In this document: positions 34,268-45,033 of the stretch, in pieces
How the letters are laid out: every line of letters begins with the position of its first letter
Numbering within the stretch: position 1 is the stretch's first letter
Assembly (NCBI GenBank): GCA_033297205.1
Contig: MU859064.1
Location: 186,001 to 250,000, forward strand
Length of the DNA stretch: 64,000 bases
Direction of reading: 5' to 3'
Source of the DNA: Pseudoneurospora amorphoporcata
Taxonomy: Eukaryota > Ascomycota > Sordariomycetes > Sordariales > Sordariaceae
Position numbers and translations under genes: made by a program
Notes under the pieces: generated by a model
The model's input: the letters and a program-made list of their open reading frames with translations, nothing else
What the model was told of the DNA's origin: nothing
Database searches by the model: none

Positions 34268-35996
34268 ATGATCAAACTCAGTTACCGCAACGATAAATCT
34301 GTCCGAGTCTCCTCTTGGAAGAACAGCTTCGACATTGCCTTCTGTGAAGTTCCCAGAGCGAGTGACAAAGCGGATCGTCGTCACCATCGTGTCCACACGC
34401 CACTAACAGATTCAGACGGATATGGACCGAAAGGGAGCTCCTTGCATGTGTTCCCGTTCACAATGTATAAAAATTCCACAGGACAGAACAACACCGAGGA
34501 TGGAAGCCACTATCTTGCTATTAAAGGTCAGTTGCGGTATTGTCCACCATGTAACGACAAGGAAAACTTACCAAAAGAATGATGATTTACGCAGACGATA
34601 AAGCCTTCGCGATCCGCATGTTCAGCAGTTCACCAGACATGGAGTCTGCCTTCAAGGTGAAGGTAAGGATAGGCGGAGTCAACGTCCTGCAGCACACAAC
34701 GACAGACGGGAAGCAACAGAGCCAGGACTACTTCGTTGTGTCCGAGCAAAAGTGGGTATGGGGAAAGCAGGTTGATGAAACGACTGCGCGCCAGTTCCGG
34801 GTATTTGGTCACTCCAGAAAGTCGTAAGTCCGATTTAACCCCTATCCCAACCTCCCCTCTCAGACAATCCAAGTTTCATCTCTAACAAGTGGCCAAACCA
34901 CCCCAGACTCTCTGCCAGATCACAGCTCGTGGGCGACAATATTGTGAAACAAGTAGAAATCGAAATCACTTCACGGGAACAACGCCCAAGGACGCCAGAC
35001 AATCTAGCGCGCTATCGCTCGCGGTCTCGGTCACCTACAAATGAATCTCCAAGCCACCGCTCAAGGAGTGAATCGCTGGCTGCAACTCTGGTACAAACCG
35101 ACTCGACAGACGTATCAATCCTCAGCGGCAGTGACTCCATCGCACCATCACCCTCGACGAGGCCAACCACCCGCCAAGGATCCACCCCGACCCTCGACGA
35201 GGCCACCGTCGTCTCGTTCTCCTCGCCGGGGGTATCCAGCCAAGGCTGTTCATGCAATCATAACAACATTGACCTTGAAAGCATCCACTCAACCCCCGAA
35301 GAAGGCGCAGCAACGAACCCGCACCAAATGGTCATCGGCCCCGGCGGTCTCATCCGCCAAATAGTCGAAAAAGACCAACACCCGGAGTGGGCCGACAGCG
35401 GTGAATCCGTGACGCTCCGATTCAAGATCTTCGATCCGGAATTCTTCGAGGAGGAGACGAACATCCCGCTTGGCAATCCCGGCGGTAACTACGAAGAGGT
35501 GCCGAATCCTCCGCAGAGATGCTTCAAGCCGCATCCGCCTCTTGTTCAAAACCCGGAGAGGCTGAGGAAAGAGCTTTTGTCTCCTATGGAGCTGGAGGGT
35601 AATATGAGTGGGGACGTGGAGGATGATTTGAATACTTTTTTGAGTCTGTGGGGTGAGGCGAGGGATCAGCCTCGGCAAGATCAACCTCCTCAGCCGATTG
35701 CAGGACTTATGATGAAGAAGCCAACAGGACCGGAACCGGAGAAGGAACCGGAGCGGACGCGGGAGCCAAAGCCGGTCCTGCAGCAGCCCAGCTCCGCCTT
35801 GCCAGGCCCAGGGAGAAAACCGGAGAAGCGGGAGCAAAGAAGAAGTAACACGGGGTTGGCTAGAGGTTTTCCGCGCAATACACCGACAGGTACATGTACA
35901 ACAACGGGTTTGACAGGGAAAGAATCGACAAGGAGGTGGAAATCAAAGTGGCGCAAGTTCATAACGGCCATGAGGCGCTTGTTGAGTCCGAGATAG
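34268..35996 (+). CDS. unknown fungal protein, tandem paralogue B
   Basis: Exons 34268-34526, 34595-34823 and 34907-35996 give 525 aa. The protein parallels paralogue A block by block: FDIAFCEVPRASDKADRR, FAIRMFSSSPDMESAFKVKV, IGGVNVLQHTT, QDYFVVSEQKWVWGKQV, ARQFRVF, VEIEITSRE, then VIGPGGLIRQIVEKDQHPEW, LRFKIFDPEFF, EVPNPP and LLSPMELE, ending KSKWRKFITAMRRLLSPR. The central linker is much shorter and unrelated to that of A, while exon 2 is the most conserved part. Both intron positions are shared with A, so the pair arose by duplication of an intron-containing gene. Function unknown. GC content and codon use are similar to neighbouring genes. Confidence 0.75.
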
Positions 35997-36469
35997 TTGG
36001 GCTGCGCCGGCTTAGGTGGCTAGGTACCCATAAAGAACAGAAGAGAATACTGATGGCAAAGATGGATTCGTTGACCGTGTGATGCCTGTTGTCCGACTTG
36101 GGATGATGCATCACCTGGCCTGGGAGTCGAAGGATTTTGGAAGAGACGAGGCGTGTTTTGACTCTCGGTCAATGGTAGTCGCGGTAGGGGGAGTGGATGA
36201 TGGAAAATGATGTGATTTAAGATGGCGGTTCGCTAGGTGTAGGTTCTGCGAGAGGGCATGTTTTGATGATGTGCGCTATTTCGGCGATGGCTATTTCTTG
36301 ACGCTCGAGGGTGCTAGCAGGTCAACGTTAGTAGCTGAGGTCTACTTTGATCAAGTCTGTGGTTTGATGTGGTTATTACCTTTGTAGTCGTAAGAGCTTA
36401 GTCCCTTGTATAACCATGATGAGAGAGTCCACATGGGATACCATGGAAGACACTGATGAGCTCATCTCG

Positions 36470-36888
36470 TCAGTCATGATGAACCTGTGCCGTAGTCTTG
36501 GGGAGTGTCTTCCCGCGCGAGTGAAAGAAAAAGGTGGACTGGTGTGTACTTACAGTCCTGGTAGTTATCCTCAAGTGTACCCATGTTCTCACGCGATTCT
36601 CTCCAGTTGTAAAGTTGTCTCCAGACCGCCACTGATGTTTCGTAAAAGCCCTTGACGTCCCATCGCAGTGGAAGTCGTATCGTAGCTCTTGTATAGCCAG
36701 CAACGCTCTTTCTGCTCCTACGCTTGGAGGGAGTTCTTCCACCCCCTTTTCCTTAGTTGCTCCATTACTCTTCTTTCATTTTGAAGAACTCAGACTATCA
36801 CCAGGTTAAGCGCCGAGAGAGCGAAAGTGAGGAGACCAATGATGTTGGCGGCTGTTGAGAGTTTGCTGTCCTGTGAATCGTTAGCCAT
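36470..36888 (-). pseudogene. broken copy of the small TM-protein family
   Basis: From ATG 36888 the minus strand reads MANDSQDSKLSTAANIIGLL followed by TFALSALNLVIV and a TGA. This is the same N-terminal pattern as the gene at 30339. Family-like sequence resumes downstream only in other frames, for example GFYETSVAVWRQLYNWRES around 36630-36570. I find no splice arrangement that joins these cleanly, so I call it a decayed copy. A 32-residue TM peptide could still be made. Confidence 0.5.
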
Positions 36889-38044
36889 CCTGTGGTAGGT
36901 TCTTCAGGGGAGATGTGAAACGAGGTCATGATGTGGAGAAATGAGTTAGAATAAGGAATGATTTCGGATTTGGGACTTGTTCAAAATGGAAGATCAAGTC
37001 GCTTTCCCTCTATATACACGCTGGGGAAAGACATGCGTGGCAACAGTCCACCATGGGTCAACATCAGCCCACACAAGCCACAATCGCACCAACAGCTCCT
37101 AGACCAATCATAAGACGCCGGGAGAAGTGGAAAGGGCGAACAGTCCCGCGCTGTTGGGCTCGGAAACCTTGATACATCGGCGAGCGACTGGGATCTGGTA
37201 TGCGTATAGTCGGCGGCAGTAAGCTCCGACATGCTGAGAAAATATTCGGCCCTTCTCAGAGAGGTGTTATGGAAGTCGTGATGTTTGGAGACTGATGGCT
37301 TGACAGGCTCCGCACAGAGTGGGTGGGGACGGAGAACGGATTTCAGGTTGCGAGAGGTCTTCGGTTTGAAGGGGTGAGTGGCGGGGGCATCGATGCTAGG
37401 TGTTCAGTCGGTGTTATTCATCTGGCGGGTTGGCTCTCGTGATGTGGATCATGTTTGGTTGCTGCGTGGTTGACGAATTGATCTGGGCGCTATTTCTCCT
37501 GGCTAGGAAGCCGAGTTTAGTTCGACCCGGGGTCCGCGAGCATGTCGTGTGTTTTCGAGAATCGCATTCGAAGGAGATGGCGACGTCCGCGATTGGGTAC
37601 AGCCCGTGATCGTTCACGAGCAACCGAACACATAGCCATCTGTCCGAACATGACTCGATGTCCGTGCCAAGGACATCTTGATCCCCCAATTTCATCCACC
37701 GTCAACGTAAAGGCTTGCCAATGCCAGATCCAGATGCGCTCAGTTTGATGTGTTGTAATCCAAAGAAACCGAAATTAGCAGACAGAGAAAACCGAGAATG
37801 CCTACAGAGATAAAAACACAACTTGCCGAACCCTCCTGATGCGGCAGAAAGAATTTGTCCCTTCCATAAACGCCACAAGCCATAGCCATTTTGAGGACCA
37901 TGTTTAACAAAACCCAAGACCCTGGTAAAGCAACAAGTCTTTCTTCCGCTCCCTTTCTTCCTGTCCAAGCAGCGCCAGCAGCAGCAGAAGCACTGGTAAG
38001 CGCCTTGTTCGTCGTCGTCGTCGTCGTCAACCCGTCGCAACCGC
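36889..38044. other. intergenic region 3' of gar1, with TCG microsatellite
   Basis: 1.16 kb with no supported gene. A perfect trinucleotide run of TCG (about 6.7 units) lies at 38008-38027, in the 3' UTR of gar1. Confidence 0.5.
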
Positions 38045-38949
38045 TTAGTAGCCACCACGGCCGCGGCCTCCACCACGGGAGAAACCGCCGCCACCACCAC
38101 CGCGGGAGAAACCACCGCCACCACCACCCCTCGAGAAGCCGCCGCTGCCACCGCGACCGCCGCCTCTGCTGAAACCACCGCCGCCGCCGCGGGAGAAGCC
38201 ACCACCACCACCGCGGGAGAAGCCACCGCCGCCGCGAGAAGAGAAGCCGCCACGGCCACCACCACGGGCACCGCCACGGGGACCACCACGGCCACCACCA
38301 GCACCACCACGGCCAGCCTTCTTCACCTTGGGGGCGCCGAGAACCTTGGGCTTGGGGAGGAAACGCTCGAGAGGGAGGAGCTTCTCGGAGCCGACGTAGA
38401 CCTTGTCGCCGGGCTTGAAGGAAGTAGCGACGATGCCGGTTTGGGGCTTGACGGTGAAGTAGACCTGAAAGAAGGAGTAGTGTTAGCTTAATGTGTCTAT
38501 TCGACATTTCCGGTGGGAAGTAATGCGCACCTGGTTGAGAGGACCGAGGACCTCATCGATCTTGCCGATGGGGGTCTTGTTCTCGAGGAAGACCTGAGCG
38601 TTGAAGTGGGGGATCTTGGGGTTGGTGGACTTGTAGAACATCTCGCCCTCGACGGCGTGCTCGAAGGAGCCGAGCTCGAGAACCTGGGCCGGGGGACCAT
38701 CGTCGCGCTGACCGAAACCACCACGGCCGCCTGTTTGTAGGAGAGCATGTGTTAGCTATTATGATCCATTGTGGAAGGTATGTTTGGTCAAGTCGCCTTG
38801 GGTTGCGCCAATGGTTGACTTCAAAGTGCGAACAAGGCGACGACATCGAGGTGGGCGATAACAGTTGATAATGGAATAATAAAGGCAATACCTCTGAAGC
38901 CGCCACGGCCACCGCGGTCACCACCACCTCCACGACCTCTGAAAGACAT
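38045..38949 (-). CDS. gar1: H/ACA snoRNP subunit GAR1
   Basis: Exons 38949-38892, 38730-38531 and 38464-38045 give 225 aa. GAR1 is a core protein of H/ACA snoRNPs, which pseudouridylate rRNA in the nucleolus. Both arms are RGG-rich: MSFRGRGGGGDRGG at the start and about 70 residues of GGFSRGGGG repeats at the end. The central domain between them is highly conserved: VLELGSFEHAVEGEMFYKS, NAQVFLENKTPIGKIDEVLG, FTVKPQTGIVATSFKPGDKV and KLLPLERFLPKPK. Intron 1 interrupts the first RGG arm, and intron 2 falls between LNQ and VYFTV. The C-terminal repeat DNA is itself a GC-rich tandem repeat (38060-38310). Confidence 0.95.
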
Positions 38950-40270
38950 GATTTGCTGGTTGGATTGGGATTTGATTGTTGAATGGAAATACGGCAAGGG
39001 TGCGTCGTCCGTCTCCTCGCGCGTCAGTGAGTTTGGGGACCTTCGGGTTCGGACTGAGATGTTGACAATCGATCGTTTCGTCGGCGCAGACAATTGAAAT
39101 TTTTCCGTATTCCTGGGAGACTGAAAGGACGAGGAATTTTTCCCGGCCGGCAGGCAACCCAGACGCACAGCAGCACCCGACCCCACCGTAGCCAGCCCAC
39201 TTTCAGACGGTTCCTGGCGGCGCATTGGCCCAGCAGGAACTGTGGATCGACCGGGTCCAGCGGCCGGTGTGGACTGTGGGTCCGTGCCCCAGGCCTTGAC
39301 AAACGCAATGTGGGGAATTTTCAACATCACTTTGACACTTGCAGCCCTGTAACTTTGATCGCTTCAACGTTCATTCTTCCATAATGGAGCTACAACTGTT
39401 ATCCGTCTCATTAGGTACACGACACCCTCAAGTTACCGTAATTGTATGGCATGCTTGACCTTAGCGCCCTCAACCCGAATCTCATGACTATCAGGCATAT
39501 TCCCCAGCGCATCAACCGACCCCGTCACTTCATCAATGACATATCGCCGATTCCCGTTGCGCTTCGCATTGCCTCCTCTCGGTAATTTACCACCACACGG
39601 TCTGGTGTACTGCCACCCTTCGACGCGCTCACAGTCCGTACCCATGGTATACTCTATCAGCCGCCTTCGCATCCGTCCACATGTCGAGATAAGCATCGCC
39701 CACCTTTTTTCAGCAACTCCCGACTTGGCCGGTCCGCGACCGTATCGATGATAGCCCAGCTCTCCCTCTGGATGTAACCGAGTGTTTTTGGAGCGTTGAA
39801 GAACAGGGATCCCGTGGTGGCTGACTCCTGCTCTAGCCTACCTTCCATCACTTCAGCAGATCGAATACTGGTTTGTTTGCTAGCTCGAGACCTCTGATCA
39901 ACCTTCCTAGTATCAAATCATCAGTTTCGTTCCATAACTAAAACGTGATTTTACCTTGCATATGCCATATTGAATTTTGCCAATGCCTTTCTGATTGGTA
40001 CCTAGGCAATATATCTTTGTTCTTGACTTCTTGTCAAGTTTAGGATGTATCTCGGCCAGTATGTTGGGAGTACTGAGTTAACAAACAGAATGAAGCCGGG
40101 TATGGAAGTGAAGGATGAGGAGTTTTAGCTGACACAACCCTAACCCTTGGAATTCCCTTTTAGCGGGGCGATTCACCAAAAGTGAAAGCTCAGCTCATTC
40201 CGAATCAGGTTCATCAAATTCGCATCTCACCACCCTTCAACATCACCGTCTTGTTCAATTAACCGCGAAA
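38950..40270. other. divergent intergenic region with a possible gene relic
   Basis: 1.3 kb between gar1 and ayr1. Two minus-strand frames in different phases (39851-39657 and 39696-39433) follow one another and read more like protein than noise (ESWAIIDTVADRPSRELL, then VEGWQYTRPCGGKLPRG). They could be a frameshifted relic of an unrecognised gene. I do not call it. Confidence 0.35.
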
Positions 40271-41485
40271 ATGACTGGCCCTCTCCCTGGACAAAAGACC
40301 GTTTTGATCACTGGGTGGGTTTATCGTGCTGTCGGTTCGCTTTGTCCGAGTGTCCACGACATGCCATCTACGCTCCAATCGTCCATTGCCGGATTGTGAT
40401 AGCACATGGCTAACATATCGTTTCCATTATAGCTGCACGCCAGGCGGCATCGGTCATGCCCTCTGCCTCGAGTTTCACAAGCAAGGTATGTACCCGCACC
40501 TATTCTACCCGTTGCCGATGCTACAGCCAGCCAGTCCGTACAGTTCTCATCAAACAAATCACTAACAAACTCGTCATGAAGGCGTCCATGTCATCGCCAC
40601 GGCTCGTAACCCGGCCGTCTTGGCCGACATGGGCGACATGGGCATGAGCACCCTCGCCCTCGACGTCACCAACAAGGAGAGCATCAAGACCTGCCACGAG
40701 GAGGTTGCTCAGATCACCGGCGGCAAGCTTGACATTCTCGTCAATAACGCGTACGTCCCCAGGGTCCGCTTTATTTACTTTCCCCCTTTTTTCTCCCCCT
40801 TCCCTCATCCTAACCCATACTAACATCCAAATCCAGCGGCCGCACCCACACCCACCCCGCCACCGACATCGACCTCGACGACGTCCGCGAGACCTTCGAG
40901 ACCAACGTCTTCGGCGTAATGGCCATGTGCCAAGCCTTCGCCGACCAGCTCATCGCCGCCAAGGGCCTCATCATCAACATCGCCTCTCTGGCCGCCATTA
41001 CCCCCTACGTTTTCGGATCCGTCTACTGCGCCAGCAAGGGCGCCGTAGTCTCCTACTCCCGCACCCTCCGCCTCGAGCTGAAGCCCTTCGGCGTGCGCGT
41101 CATGACCACCATGACGGGCACCGTGCAATCCCAAATCGCCTCCAAGACCCATCGCACCTTGCCCGAGAACAGCATCTACATGCGCGTCAAGGAGTTCTTT
41201 GAGCGCAGGTTGACGTTTTCGCAGAATAATGCGACGGTTAAGACGGACGATTACGCAAGGAGGCTTGTGGCAAATGCGTTGAAGAGCGAGATGCCTCTTG
41301 TTCTGGGTTTGAGGAACTGGTTTGGAAGGGCGGATTATTTCTGGGCGGGCGGCTGGTCGAGACTCGTCTGGACGAGCACTTTCTTTGGCGACTGGTTGTT
41401 GGACTTGGTCATGTATCGCATGTTCAAGATGAATGTGTTGGAGAGGATGTTGGCGCAGGAGGAGGCGCAGAAGAAGTTGAACTGA
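40271..41485 (+). CDS. ayr1: short-chain dehydrogenase, AYR1-like (1-acyl-DHAP reductase)
   Basis: Exons 40271-40314, 40433-40485, 40582-40750 and 40837-41485 give 304 aa. The Rossmann NADP motif TGCTPGGIGHAL is split by intron 1. Further SDR landmarks are LDVTNKESI, LVNNAG, the catalytic Ser region INIASLAAITPYVFG and the YxxxK pair in VYCASKGAVVSY. Yeast Ayr1 reduces 1-acyldihydroxyacetone phosphate on the ER/lipid droplet during phosphatidic acid synthesis. The hydrophobic C-terminus (WTSTFFGDWLLDLVMYRMF) would fit membrane attachment. The specific Ayr1 assignment rests on overall resemblance and is less certain than the SDR call. Confidence 0.85.
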
Positions 41486-41653
41486 GAGGATCAATCAAGG
41501 GGGTTGGGTGGTTTTTGCTCTCTGTGGAACGGGAGCTTGTCATCGAGGTGGCAACTAATCCTCAGGCATGATCAGGCTAAGATTCCGATGTGGTCCAATG
41601 CACAATGAGGCGTAGGGGCTGTGTTTAGCAGCGTGGATGTGGGCAAACGAAAG

Positions 41654-41685
41654 ACACACACACACATATATATATATGTATATAT
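41654..41685. repeat. compound CA/TA microsatellite
   Basis: An ACACACACAC stretch passes directly into TATATATATATG and TATATATGG over about 32 bases, between ayr1 and the third TM-family copy. Confidence 0.8.
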
Positions 41686-41807
41686 GGCCCGTGGAAGAAA
41701 ACCATAGTGCGATTGATACCCCTAGATGCGTCTTTCGTCGTTTCATTCGAGTTTCATCGAAGCCAAATCTACCTCCTTCTCATTAACTCCACGCGACATC
41801 TTCAGCG

Positions 41808-42108
41808 ATGGCCGGCGACTCGCAAGACAGCGTACTGTCCACAACGGCCAACATCATCGGCCTACTCACATTTGCCTTCTCCGCCCTTAAGCTGTGTGTG
41901 GTACCTGTGGCCTCGTAGCGATTCCAAATTCGCGGCAAATTTGAAGGAACAGAAAATGGGATTTACTCTTAATCGAGTTGGATGGACGAAAAGTGCTTAC
42001 ATCCGTTTGTTGGAACTGCGGCCACCCGATGGGTGTGGTGACCAACTACTAGAATACCAGAAACTGAAACCGCCTTATAACTCATCATCCAAACGAAGAG
42101 ATAACTGA
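41808..42108 (+). pseudogene. truncated third copy of the small TM-protein family
   Basis: ATG 41808 reads MAGDSQDSVLSTTANIIGLL then TFAFSALKLCVVPVAS and TAG at 41916-41918. This is nearly the same N-terminus as the 36888 copy. At the TG-rich site CTGTGTGTGG (about 41892-41901) a change of frame continues into an open frame VWYLWPRSDSKFAANLKEQ that runs to 42108. The break therefore looks like a frameshift in a short TG repeat. Compared with the intact gene at 30339 the coiled-coil part is not recognisable, so the copy is probably dead. Confidence 0.5.
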
Positions 42109-42505
42109 ACAAAGAAACAGTCTCAGAGCACCTACTTTAACATAAATCACTACCTCTTCAAGTACCCTTAGTCAGAAGACAACATATTTAGCGAACAAAT
42201 CATTAGCTACCTACCTACCTAAACACAAGCAATTCACGTGTCAAGAATTTTCAGATATTGTTTAAAGGAGTCTCATTTCATAATACTATGTATGTACAAG
42301 CAGCGGCCGAGTTGTGTTTCCGGGTTGCGTGATGCAGAATGTTGTAGATAATGTATGTACTTGAAGATGGCGCATTTGATGTCCTGCTCGCCAAGGCCGC
42401 TGTGGACGTCCGGAAGAGTTAGAAATAGGTGAGGAGGCTGGCAATTGAGCCTAGAGTGGCTCGACTGATGAGCCCATTGGTTGTTGTTGTTGGTGGGAGG
42501 TCTGC

Positions 42506-42975
42506 TTAGCACTTGAAGACAGCAGGGCCAGGGATGATATATGCCGTAGCTGTTTGCATCATTCGTCAGCAACCGCGCTCTTCCATATATTGTCCCCTTC
42601 TCACTCCACTTCCAAGGACAGAAAGAACTCACCTTTATAAGCATCATAAACAACGCCCGGATCTGTACTCTTATACGCGCCCGGGAAGCTGACCAATCCC
42701 GAGCTAGGAGTCTTGGTTCCAGAGCCCGTAACCTGCAACTGATGGCATCCGGGGTAGAACTGAGCACCGGGGTACGTGTAGGCGGCGTGCAGCGCAATGA
42801 TCTCGTGCCTTACGAGGTAGTAACCGGGCTTGAGGCAGGACGGGATAGAGTATACGTAGTTGGCGGGGGCGGTCATGAGTGCGGTCTTTTTATTACCCTC
42901 TCTTGTCAGTAACCATTCCCTCATCAAGAATAAAATTGAGCGCAGTCAGGCCCAAAAAGAGAAATAAAAGAAGGG

Positions 42976-43032
<57 letters not shown>

Positions 43033-43673
43033 AGAAAGGAGGGAGCACATACATCAGCCCAAACATTGCTCGTCCCCGTCCGTCCTCCCTCCTTAACCTT
43101 GAACCAAACCGCATCAATGGCACTAGGGGTCCAGTTCTGGCATCCCGCGTCTGGACAGCGAGCCATATAGGTGATGACGGGTCCCATGTGCGACTCGGGC
43201 CAGAGGGTCCAGCGCAAGGTGACGGTCGAGCCGGCGGCGGCGGGAGCGTGAAGCTTGGCGGGCGCGGAATCGGCGTTGCATTGGATTGCGAGGGAGGCCA
43301 GGTCTTCGACGGGACCGTTGCCGGGGATTTTGCGGGAGATGCGCTCGGGCTAGCATATGTTAGTGTGGGAAAGATAGAGGGCTTGGAAGGGGAGGCGAGG
43401 GCTGGAGCTGGGAGGAGAACTTACGGCGGTGCCCATGTATGGGTCCTGGTAGGGCTACATAGGGGAGTGTGAGTTTTTGAGGTATGAAGTGGTGATTCAC
43501 GGTGACGGTGTTACCTGGTAGAACTGTGAGGTTATTAGCAAATCGATCCTGGTCTTGGGATAAGACAAAGATGTTCATACCTGATAGAACTGCCCACCAA
43601 TAGTGGCGTTATCAACATAACCGTGAGCGGCCACCAGGCCAACGGAAGCCAAAAGAGTAGCAAAGGTCTTCAT
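42506..43673 (-). CDS. AA9 lytic polysaccharide monooxygenase (secreted, no CBM)
   Basis: Six exons are read: 43673-43581, 43523-43515, 43454-43425, 43349-43053, 42885-42633 and 42549-42506, giving 241 aa. The signal peptide MKTFATLLASVGLVAA ends before HGYVDN, so the mature protein starts with the copper-binding His of the histidine brace. The second brace His is in WPESHMGPVITYMARC and the axial Tyr in GAQFYPGCHQLQV. AA9 enzymes oxidatively cleave cellulose with O2/H2O2, helping cellulases outside the cell. The sequence closely recalls short AA9 enzymes such as Thielavia GH61E (from memory). Exon 2 is a 9-nt microexon encoding FYQ. Intron 4 (167 nt) contains a 55-nt poly(T) on the coding strand. 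No cellulose-binding domain follows the final AVFKC. Confidence 0.95.
42976..43030. repeat. A55 homopolymer inside AA9 intron 4
   Basis: An uninterrupted run of 55 A on the plus strand (T on the AA9 coding strand), starting after GAAGGG and ending before GAAGAAAGG. It lies between the donor (43052) and the CTGAC branch point of intron 4. The assembled length of such a run is only approximate. Confidence 0.9.
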
Positions 43674-43767
43674 CTTGGTCTTTGTCGAGATCAAGTTCGA
43701 GTTGAGTGTCCAACCTGTCTCACCACGAACAAGCCTCTTTCATGCTCCATCCGGGCTCTGGAGTCCC

Positions 43768-43775
43768 TTTATATA
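43768..43775 (-). promoter_or_regulatory. TATA box of the AA9 gene
   Basis: TATATAAA on the minus strand about 95 bases before the AA9 ATG, in the context GGGTATATAAAGGGAC. Position and orientation fit a strong inducible promoter of a secreted cellulolytic enzyme. Confidence 0.55.
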
Positions 43776-44893
43776 CCCTTCAAAGATGCGGCTCTTCCCC
43801 TGATTAGTACCTAAACAACTTACAACGGTAAAGCCTAAGAAACACGTCCCACCCAGTCATCCAAAATTTGCGAGCCCGGCTTTCCGCGCCTGGAAACATG
43901 AACTCAAACCAGACATTCGGATCTCTCAAGGTCTCGATCCGGGCGTGACAACGACGCGTGGCATTGGTTGAGAATCGAAACATCCGTGACGGTGGTGGTA
44001 GAACAAGCTTGAGGTTACTTGCTTGGAAGAGAGAGAGGAGACGCACGCTATTGACCAACGGAGTACGATCTTCCGAGCTGTTGCTTCACTGCTGGGGTTA
44101 CCAAGGAGAATTGACCCACCAATGATACAAGACCGAGCGGGGGAATTGGGAATTCAAAAAGCGTTTGTTTGGAGGAAATATCATCTTGTAAAAAAGAGCA
44201 TCGTCATGATGGTGAGGGGAGACCAGTCGTGATCCATATCGGATCAAGATCCCGGCGACAGTCGAGGTTCGACTTGAACGACAGGAAAACTGACCAAAAG
44301 AGGGGAAGATGTCAGGAAACGATTCCGAAAAGCCGCTACGGGTTGAAAATGGGGATAACTCCCCAATATAGTTTGGCTGGACCGCGGATAATTCGCCGAA
44401 TCACCGGGCCCGACCGATCCCCACACGGAACCCCGATGCTGGCCAACCTGCGAATCTTGGGATCCGCTTCTCTGTACTGTGCCGGTGTTCGACATGCGGA
44501 CATTCGGTCACACATCTTCCACTTGCCAGGCTTCTGGTATTCCCCATTGCCGAAGAAATGCGGCTGACACAATGCAGGAAATGACGATGGCAAAGGGACA
44601 ATGATTGGGGTCAACTCTGATGCCAACGACGACAAGCACTTGCTTCACCACCACTGTGCTTAAAGAGGAAACTGGCGGAAAAATAAGGTAGTGACACTAT
44701 TCTAGGAAGGAGGGAAAAAGCCACGCGCGTTTGCTTGGGTAGGTGACTGTTGCGTGTATGGGAGTAGGGAAGGAGGATGATTGGGTCGAGATTGCGGTTC
44801 ACTGAACAGAAGGAACCTCGCGATAAGGCGGATGTTTTGTGGAAGGCGTTGGGGTCGAGGCATTCAAATGTTGATTGCGCATCCCGATTGGCT

Positions 44894-44926
44894 AGCGGTA
44901 CTGTTCTTGGCAAGAACAGTACCGCT
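44894..44926. repeat. 33-nt perfect palindrome (16-bp arms, 1-nt centre)
   Basis: AGCGGTACTGTTCTTG, a central G, then the exact reverse complement CAAGAACAGTACCGCT. It lies ~108 bases before the ATG of the HET-domain relic. It could extrude as a hairpin or bind a dimeric regulator. No known site is assigned. Confidence 0.9.
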
Positions 44927-45033
44927 TCTTGCTGCAGGTACGATATTGCAGTCTAACCCCTCCTTTCTTCTCCATGATTCATCGTTCCAATCATTCTTCT
45001 TCATCATCGCCGTCCCTCCCCCAATAATCGACA

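Larger units (their letters stand above)
43674..45033. other. divergent intergenic region between AA9 and the HET relic
   Basis: 1.36 kb with no supported gene. It contains the AA9 core promoter and the long palindrome at 44894-44926, listed separately. Confidence 0.5.

Noticed and set aside
36981..37232. 83-codon minus-strand frame with Cys-rich segment
   Set aside because: No signal peptide, domain or paralogue; start and composition look random.
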